A stretch of 64,000 nt of DNA from Apostichopus japonicus (Eukaryota; Echinodermata; Holothuroidea; Aspidochirotida; Stichopodidae), in the NCBI RefSeq assembly GCF_037975245.1, contig NC_092577.1, positions 2,379,501 to 2,443,500 of the forward strand. The letters are read 5' to 3'. Below the pieces are notes generated by a model that worked only from the letters and a program-made list of their open reading frames with translations, was not told the DNA's origin and did not search any database. A program made the position numbers and the translations under genes. This document shows, in pieces, positions 52,701 to 61,700 of this stretch (the stretch's first letter is position 1; the number at the start of each line of letters is the position of its first letter).

Positions 52701-55700
52701 CTTTAAGTGTCCTACTTTATACATGTAGTGCCTGGCTGCAGTATGCTGCAGCTCTCTTAGTGTCCTACTTTTATACATAGAGCCTTTGAACTTTTCATGG
52801 TAATTATCCCATTTGACTACTATAGGTTACTACTATCCATTTAGAGATTATGTCATAGGCACTGGAGGTATGTCTAGACAGTTTTTTGGTACAAATTTGG
52901 CAAACTACATAAAAAAGGCACCTGTATTACCTCAACCAGCAGCATGGTAGTAACATAATCACATTGAGGTCATTTCTTTAGTCTTTAGATGTACTTAGCT
53001 CGTCGCTTACCTGTCCCCTTACAACCGCAGCACTCTCATTCTACCGTGCTTAGGATGAACTGGTAACGCTTTAACATTGTACACCCTCTATGTCCGGACC
53101 CCTCCAATCAATACACCCTCCATTCCCATTTCTACCACCCAAAGCAATCAGACGTTCGTTTTGAGTAGCGGATTTTTCTTTATGTTTCAGTTTGTTCGTT
53201 TGTAACTGTGTTCTTCTTGACCTCTCTTTGGTGTTTTGAAATAAGTAATTGTCTTCAGGCGCGTAGCCAGGAATTTGCCAAGGGAGGGGCGAACCTGTAG
53301 GCAAACTATCAAAAGGCGTAGATTCGGCACTGGAAACTATCTAAGTGTAGCGCCACCACCATGATTTGGCGCTACGCGCACAAGAAAATTTTGGCTGAAA
53401 ATGCCTCCCAGATTGCTGGAAATGGCAGTTCCAAGGCCTTGTAAGTTGCATGCTTGAAATTACTAGCTATATCATAAAAACATACAAAAAATATGTCTTT
53501 ACTTCAGTCTCCTTCTCTTTCTGTTTTCCAGGGTAACGCTGGTATCGGACTAGCTGTCCTAATCGTCTTACTGACTCTTGTAGTGGCATTTATTGCAGCC
53601 CTCTCTGTCATCGGTATCTGTGAGAGATGCCATATAGAGAGCGGAGGCGTCTACTTCCTCTTATCAAAAGTCCTAGGTGCTAGGATGGGGGCCACGTTGG
53701 GCATACTCTACTCATTCGGTCAGGTAAGTCGGACCGCGGTCCCTACTCATTCTCAGCTAACCAGATCCGGTGTAATTGCGACAGAAAAAGATAGGTTGGG
53801 TGGGTGCTGGGGAGGGTTGGTTGATTTGGGAAAGGGTGGGAGGGTGGGTTGGGAAAGGGTGGGTTGGGAAAGGGTGGGAGAGTGTGGGTTGAGAGAGGGT
53901 GGGAGAGGGTGGGTTGAGAGAGGGTGGGGGATGGGAAGTGAATTATGTATATGGTTAATTCACAGACTGTCTTTATTTACCAACAATTAATTAGTGTTAC
54001 AACATAAGTTTACCTGCAGAATGATTAAAATTACTGACACTATCATCATTTTCCATTTTCTCTCTCCCATACAAAGACATATGCCCTATGCTCTTTAATA
54101 ATTGACTGCACTAACTTTTTGGCCCTTGACTGTAAAATCTTAAAGAGGCCATGGCACGAAATTCCAACTCATCGAGAGTAACTTCCTCTGAATCTATGAG
54201 AAAATCTATGTTCAAAACTATCCTCAACACCTTGAAAACCTCAAGGACTAATTAGTAATTAACGTTTTAATATTCGCATCCGAAAATAGATATCTGAGAA
54301 TGCGATTTCACAACAAGACAATGATGACGTCATGTTAGGAACACACGTGCAAAGCCCAGGCATGTATCGGATGCGCGACGATCATACCGTTCCATATACA
54401 GTACACGCACATTTACACTGAGAGAACCACTGTATTACGCTATATCGTTAGAAATTTCAAGTTTGTTTTACAACTGTTGTAAACTATCCGAGAGAAATGC
54501 CGGTCCGTTGTGTTGTTGGGGGCTGCATAAATATCATTACCCATGCAATTAGCCTTCATCCATGGCTGAAGGACGAAAAAAACACGGCGATTATGACCAA
54601 GTTAGTGCACAACACCAGCGCCGATTTCACTGGGCCTAGCCAGTATGCAGCTCCGAATGAAGCGAACACTTCACGGAAGCATACCACGATCCCTCCTTTT
54701 TGTTATGAAATAAAACAAATGGACTTTAACGGTTCGACATAAAAGAGTCATTCTTCTGTCAAGTAATCCACAAAAAACTACTCTGAAGACCAGATCGGGG
54801 AATAGGAAACCTCCAATGGGGCAAGTGGCGATCCTTAGGAGGTAGCGCGCCGAGCACTAGTAGTACTCTAGTATTAGCGTTACTACACTGAAGTCGCAAT
54901 AGACGAAGAGATTTTACTGTATCATCTAAATTAACACCCCCTTCATTGCTCTATTGTATACTAATAAGCTATGAGGTTAGCTTCAGAAGCGATGGGTTAC
55001 ATCTTCTTGTGAACAAATCTCAGTGCCCCAATTTATTTCTGGAATATGCTGGATCAGTTAGTTATAGCAATAATTTCTTATTCCTATTCCAGGAAAACCA
55101 TTTTTTATGTTGTGGAGGGAGTGGGGGTAATAGGGATGGGTCAAAATAGGTAGGTAAAAAGATTTTATTCCAAAGGGTGTTTAATTAAATCTCAAAGCGA
55201 TTTATTTTAAAGTCACATAGCCAAAAATTCACACAACATAGTTCAAGTGTTAAATCATTGAACAAAATTTATTCAATATCAGTTCTAGACAGTCATTCTG
55301 GACAATCTGAACTAACAGTAACAACAATCATTGTATTATATGACATAAAAGTAAAACTGTACTTTCCATAAACATTATCATTCTTAAATTACACTAATGT
55401 AATTTGTGACATCAAAGGAGGTTAAAAGAAAACAACTTACATGAATTTTTGGGCTTTAAGCCTACAAAGCAGTTGCATGTCCATCGCTATCAATCGTTGT
55501 TGTGACAAATTAATTAGAATAATCCAGAAGCAAATACAATAAAGGGTTATTTAAACCAAGAAACACTGCACGAAGTAACTCACATGCAAAAATGTTACAC
55601 AAGCACGACGACACGTACAACACTGATGGGCAATGTGAAACACAGCATCACACGCATTAAAACAATCGAAGACCATTAACAGGGTGTACTGCTGAGTTTT

Positions 55701-58700
55701 TTGAGGAAGACTACAAAACAAACCAACTGCTGCTGAAGAAACAAAGTCTAAACATTCAAGAGTTCTGCTGCCTCCATTGGTCTTTATTATGACTTCTGTC
55801 AAATATCATTGGTGATATGGATATTTTGGCTTCCAGATTAAAGGTACGAATCAAACGTCTGGGAGGTAAATGCCCCTAAAAAGGTCAATGCCCGTTCCCC
55901 TATGCACATATTATATGACATCACAGTCACGCCAATACTTGTGTCCAAATGCTTCAAAACATGCCTTTTCTTTCATTGTTGATGTTGGGTCTGGAAAATA
56001 ACCTTTTCATCCTGAATTAAAAGTCTTGAATTTCAATATATCAACACTGAGGGAACCCTGACGGATTGATAATCCAACACAATAGTAGTTTAGAAAAGGT
56101 GTTTCTGGAGGAATTTCTCAACCAAGGCTTAATATACAATGAGTTTTCTCCTGGCAACTTGAATCCAGTGTAATGACCATTGGCTGGAAAATCACTTCTG
56201 ATCCTTTGGACTGCACATGATGGTAGCACAACCCTGACGTGTCTTGCTAGGAACCCCAAGTATCATTGAACCTGTTGACCGTAGGCTATGTATCTGTACT
56301 GCCTGGGAAAAAATTTATGAAAGTTCAAAATGTATTAATGTTGGCCATGATGTCCACAATAACAAGCAGGCATACAATGTACAGTTATGGTTACATTTGT
56401 TGTGATTTTACACCTTCCATGTATCATGAAACATTCTTTTGTTTCAGAAAATTGATTTGCAAAACTCCAGGCCAAAGTACTAGTCAAGTAATAATGAGTA
56501 TGAAATAACACATATGCCTACCTAGCATGGCTGCATAATGCAACTTACATCCCCGAGCCAAACTTTCAGTATGCAACCAACCCTACTAGTACTACACACT
56601 CTGTATATGGGTTGTAAGCTACCGTAACACAACGCACAATACGGTTTAAGGTGTTCCGCGAATTCCAACAACACATGCACAAAATGGACTGGATTTGATT
56701 TTAAATGCTTCGTTAATAAATTCTTACCACATTGTATGTTCCTTGCAATGGTTTCCAACGGATTTCTTCTTCGATATGTTGTGGAGCTTCAATTTCGGCT
56801 CGTTTAACAGGCTCGAACTGATACGGTTCTAACACCTCCGCTCCACCCTCAACGTTCGGTTCAATATTGGAATGATCATCGCCTTCACTCTCTGCTTCGA
56901 ATATGAGAAAGGGCACTCTAATTATAGCCCAATTTCACTGCCTAGTGAAGAACCATTATCACTTTGAACTTCGGTTGCCGCAATTGGTTCTGGATCCGCC
57001 ATTTCACAGGAAATTTTGATTTGATATCGCACTTGTGATCGGTGTTTTGTTTAGTAACTACTAGTGGTATATGTACATGTCTACTGTGTACGTGAATGGT
57101 ATGTTCGGAGGATCGTAAGCTGCGACAACAAATGTGTTCAAAACGTGACGTCACATGACGTCATGTGAATCGGAAAATTTTCGAGTAAACAAAGTTTCAA
57201 ACGCCGAAAAGGGTAAATTCATTCTCAATTTTCGACTTGAAAAATCAAGTTTTAAACTGGCAGATTGGTTGATACATGTTCTAGAGAACAGTCTTTGATG
57301 GTTCCCAAAAATATAGGACTTTGAAATTTTCGTGTCATGGCCACTTTAAATAAATATTTTTTTTTTAAATATCTTTAATTTTTTTTTTAAATTTTTAAAA
57401 TATTTTTAAAAATTTAAAAAAAATTTAAATTTAAAAAAAAAAATTTTAATTAAATTATCTACTTCTTTCTCACCCCACAGACAGTAGCTTGCGCCCTCTA
57501 TTGCACAGGTTTCGGTGAATCTGTCTCTCAAACCCTCCAGTGGGACGAGGAGTCCAACTGGGCGGTACGTGGCGTCGGTATCGCCATGATTCTAGTCCTC
57601 CTAGCGATCAATATAGCAGGTGTTAAGTGGGTCATCAAATTCCAGCTGGTGCTACTAGCATTCTTAGGCATCGCCATGCTGGATTTTACTGTGGGTTCAT
57701 TTTCACACACAGATGTAGGTAAGATCTACACGTGGAAGGAACAATCCTGATTTCAATAGTGTATTGCATTTAGGATATTTTATGGTCATAGTTTTTTAAG
57801 TCAGTGTTGTGATTTGTTGGTCATATTTCTGGTGATCAGGTTTCCTAGCAGTTGGGACTCTCGGGTTGTCCAAACATTGTCTGATTAACCAAAGAATGAA
57901 GGACCTGCATGTTCCCATATCTGTCCTTATCCCGGTGGGAACCTTAATTTGTTTCTACCAGATGAGCTTTAAGCTGTCTTTAACATTATTTTTAACATCC
58001 TGTCCTGTATGCTGATCTGTTTTAGTTCAATTATGTCCTTATGTCTATTGTTTACAGTAAGCAATATTTCTAGAAGTAATAAAAGATAATTTAAAGCAAT
58101 GCAGTTAAAGACGATAAACTGCTAAAACCTCAAGCCAGGTTGGATAAAAGTGGTCATTAGCCTTTATTAATTAATCTGTTGACCAGCAGGTTTCACTGCA
58201 ATGCTGTTTCATCCCATTCATCACATAGTATGAGAGTTTCTCAGCAGAAATGGCTGCAAAAAAACAAACAACAAAATAGGTGAAAACCATCATAAATACT
58301 TTCCTGAAACTTTCTCTAGAATTGGGAGAATGCTTCCAGAAAGAGAAGATGCTCCTTAAACTACTTGTAAATGTTTTTCTTAGTTTTCTGTAAGTTACCT
58401 TCCCCTGCCTCCTACCCTTGTGAGTAATTGCCTGCAGCCCTGGTTTCTTTGGGTTTTGATGTACCATTCATCTAGCTTCCACTGTGTTTGGATTAGAGTC
58501 TCAAGCCAGTGGTCTGCAAACTGTTTTGGCCTTCTTTCCAGGAGCTTCCGTGAGGACTGAGTCACGACCCACAAGATCCCCCTCCCCTGGACGTCTGAAA
58601 AAATAATGGCTGACCGTCGTCATAACCCTATGCCCAAGAAGACATGCTCTTGACATTCAGTTTTTAAGAGCATGTTTCTTTTTTCCCGTTCGTTTCACAA

Positions 58701-61700
58701 ACAGCGAACAATTTCACAGGCTTTGGACAGGGTAACTTCAGAGCTAACGCTGGGCCATCGTACCAGTCCGGAGAGAGCTTCTTCACAGTGTTTGGGGTCT
58801 TCTTTCCCACCGCCACCGGTATCTGCGCAGGAATCAACATGAGCGGGGACCTCAAGGACCCCAAGAAGAGCATTCCCACTGGAACGCTGTCAGCTCTTGG
58901 TGTGTCTGCCGCCCTCTATCTCTTATTTGCCCTCCTGCTAGGTGCGACTTGCACGAGAGAAGCACTGCAAGAAAACTACAACATAGCTGAGGTGGTGAGT
59001 TATTGTTAACGTGCAAAATTGAATAACGATGGGACATTCCCTCACATTTCCGTCGGTAAAAAAAATGGTAATTACCAATTAGCGGCTGTACTGATGATGG
59101 CTCAAGATCTCGCACACCGCAAACTGAAGGACGTTTTTAGGATCGTTGAGTTCCATGTAATGGATGGAACTTAACGAACCACTGGGTTTTGGTGAGCTTT
59201 ACATGAATACTTCGATAGTAAAACAACAAAATTTCTTTTGAACTAAAATTCTGCCCAAGGTTTCATAATTAAACAAGAGCAACTTTTGCTTGTTTTCAGT
59301 TCAAGCCCGAGATAGCAAAGAGAGAGCACGTTGCTTTACGGTTCTACTTATTCCCTCAAACCGACGGAATTCCGATACTCGTTAAAAATACATGATTATG
59401 TAATGCTTAAGGATGCACAAAACCATGGCTAAATTAATTAGCATCCAATTAACTCAACACGTAAAGCAATCGATAAAATACTTGAGGGGGTAATCCCAGA
59501 ACGAGTTGTGACAGAATGCAACCAGAGAAGAACCTCACCTCTTTGACAGATTATTTGCAAGTATAGAAACGAGTCAGAAAACTTGTCGTTGACTTCTTGA
59601 AACCTCTACAGGTATCACTAGTTGGGTTTCTCTGGCTTCTGGGTCTCTGTATCTCGAGTCTATCCTCCTGTCTAGGAGGTCTCTACGGCGCTCCAAGGAT
59701 ACTACAGAGAATCGCTGACGAGGATGTCATCCCAATCATTAAATTCCTTGGCCATGGGGTGAGTAATTTAGAAGCGTCATAATAATAATAATAATCAGAC
59801 AGTTATTTCTACGATGCTTTAAAGTGACCACGAATGTGGGAGAAATCCGCAAGGGCTTATGGATTGAAACTTGCATGTCGGGTGGTTTCCAATTCAACAT
59901 TTTAACGCAAATTTGGCGTCTTTTCAATTTAGAGAATCGTTTCAGATGGGAAAACTGTACATTGCTCTTGGATGAAAAACGCACCTTACAATGACCCGGC
60001 TGGGGATCGAACCACAAACCTCTAGATTGCTAAGCCTCATTGCTTCAAATGCCACCGCCTTTATCCACTCGGCCACAGCACGGGTATAAACTGATAGCTG
60101 AGCAAAAGACCCCTTACCGGTGCATTAATAGGAATAATCATGTTTCTTGTAACCCATTAGAAACAATGCTCCCCTCCCCCCCATTTCTTTCCGACCACCC
60201 CCTTCCCATCTGTAACCATTTCTTTGATAAGATGGCCGAAATCAGTAAAGTTTATGTAAAGAGTACTTTAATAAACAAACTTGCAACAATAGGTCTTTGT
60301 TATCAGGTAAGCTATTTACTTTCTCCTTGCCCCTCCGGACACCCTTGAGATATCCTCCTGGTTCCGGATTTTTGTCTGTGACAACTTGGCCCATATCAGA
60401 TAAATTTCATGGTGTAAAAACCTTAGTACATGAAGCTGCAAACAATGAGGAAGATATTATCTGGTATTAAACCTATGAGCAACTAAGCTTTCCTTACCAA
60501 CCCCCCACTACCCCACCCCCTCTTCCACATCCAGACATTATGTTCTTCCCAGCATTGCAGCTTTGATTTTTCTCGTTGACAGCATGGAGGACCATGTCAG
60601 AAAATATCAAGTATAGAGAAGTAATACATCTGTGAACCTCCAAAAACTAACAAAGATATTATAATACGATAGCCCTCTTAGCCATATAGCTCCAAATATA
60701 ACAATGATATAATATGATAGCCCTCTTAGCAATATAGCTTACCCATTCCTCCCTCCCCCCCACCCACACACCCTTCCCACATTCCAGATATATGCTACTT
60801 CTTACCAAGTGTCGCATCTTTTGATTTATGTCTCCCTGACAGCGTGGCCCAAACAGAGAACCGGTCATAGCGCAGCTTGTCGTCTGCTTCGTAGCCATCC
60901 TATTCATATTCATCGGCCACGTCAACGAGCTGGGCCCAATCGTGACCATGCCGTTCTTAATCACCTACGCCGGGGCTTCCTACGCTTACTTTGCGCTCGC
61001 CATGGGCTACGACAAGGCCCAAGAGCGGAGGAAACGAAGCGAGCAGGATAGCCTGCTCTCTCACGTCGTAGACAAGAACAAAGTGGATGGGCAGGACGGC
61101 TACGGGGCCACGGTGGGCCGCAAGGACTCCCTCTCCGAGTTCAAAGACGACATCAAAAAGGCTGAGAAGGCATTCAACGTGGAGTCGCAATTTGGCGACC
61201 CGAATAACCGAGGGGGCTCCAATCATATGGATGGTTCTGGCACCGGACCTGTCCAGGTCAGCGATAAGGAGACATTGCTGGACGAAGAGGAAGGTGAGTA
61301 TCGGACCAGTCTTCTCAGAAAATTCCAGTCTGCAGTCAGGAACAGCTTGGAAATACAACCAGGTTCCATGACTGAAGTAAAAATTAGATTTACAAGGAGG
61401 ACTTTGTGCGTAATTAGTGAACGTTTCAAAGTGGAAAGGATTATCGAACTGTCTTCCAAAATAATTGTTGGGCAAAGTTTCCCCTCATCCTGACCCTACC
61501 ACCCCTCCCTCACCCATATGGAGCAAGTTAAGGATCGAAACAGGAGGATTGTAATATATTTTTAGTGCAAGTTAATATAAATTGTTTCAGAGTTTCGTTG
61601 AAATGACAGGGCATCACATCAAAATTTTAACCTTTTAAAAAAGTGATTCAAGGCAAGTTTCAAAAGTTTGAGAGGGCACCAAGGAATTTTTTTCAAAATT

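Larger units (their letters stand above)
54144..57345. mobile_element. Kolobok-like DNA transposon (TTAA target) in SLC12A8 intron 3
   Basis: The left end agaggccatggcacgaaatt and the inverted right end agtggccatgacacgaaaat match closely. Both are flanked by TTAA (54140-54143 and 57346-57349). TTAA duplications with such ends and an associated THAP domain are features of the Kolobok superfamily; piggyBac also uses TTAA but has different ends and no THAP. Inside are a broken THAP frame on plus and fragments of a P2X7-ballast-like gene on minus. No intact transposase remains. Confidence 0.72.

Noticed and set aside
55551-55802. Cys-rich minus-strand frame as the missing centre of the ballast-like gene
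   Set aside because: It lies downstream of the YTGFK-type end on that strand, so it is in the wrong order, and shows no recognisable motif.
60957-61475. 172-codon minus-strand frame
   Set aside because: Antisense shadow of SLC12A8 exon 7, whose plus-strand frame is clearly conserved.
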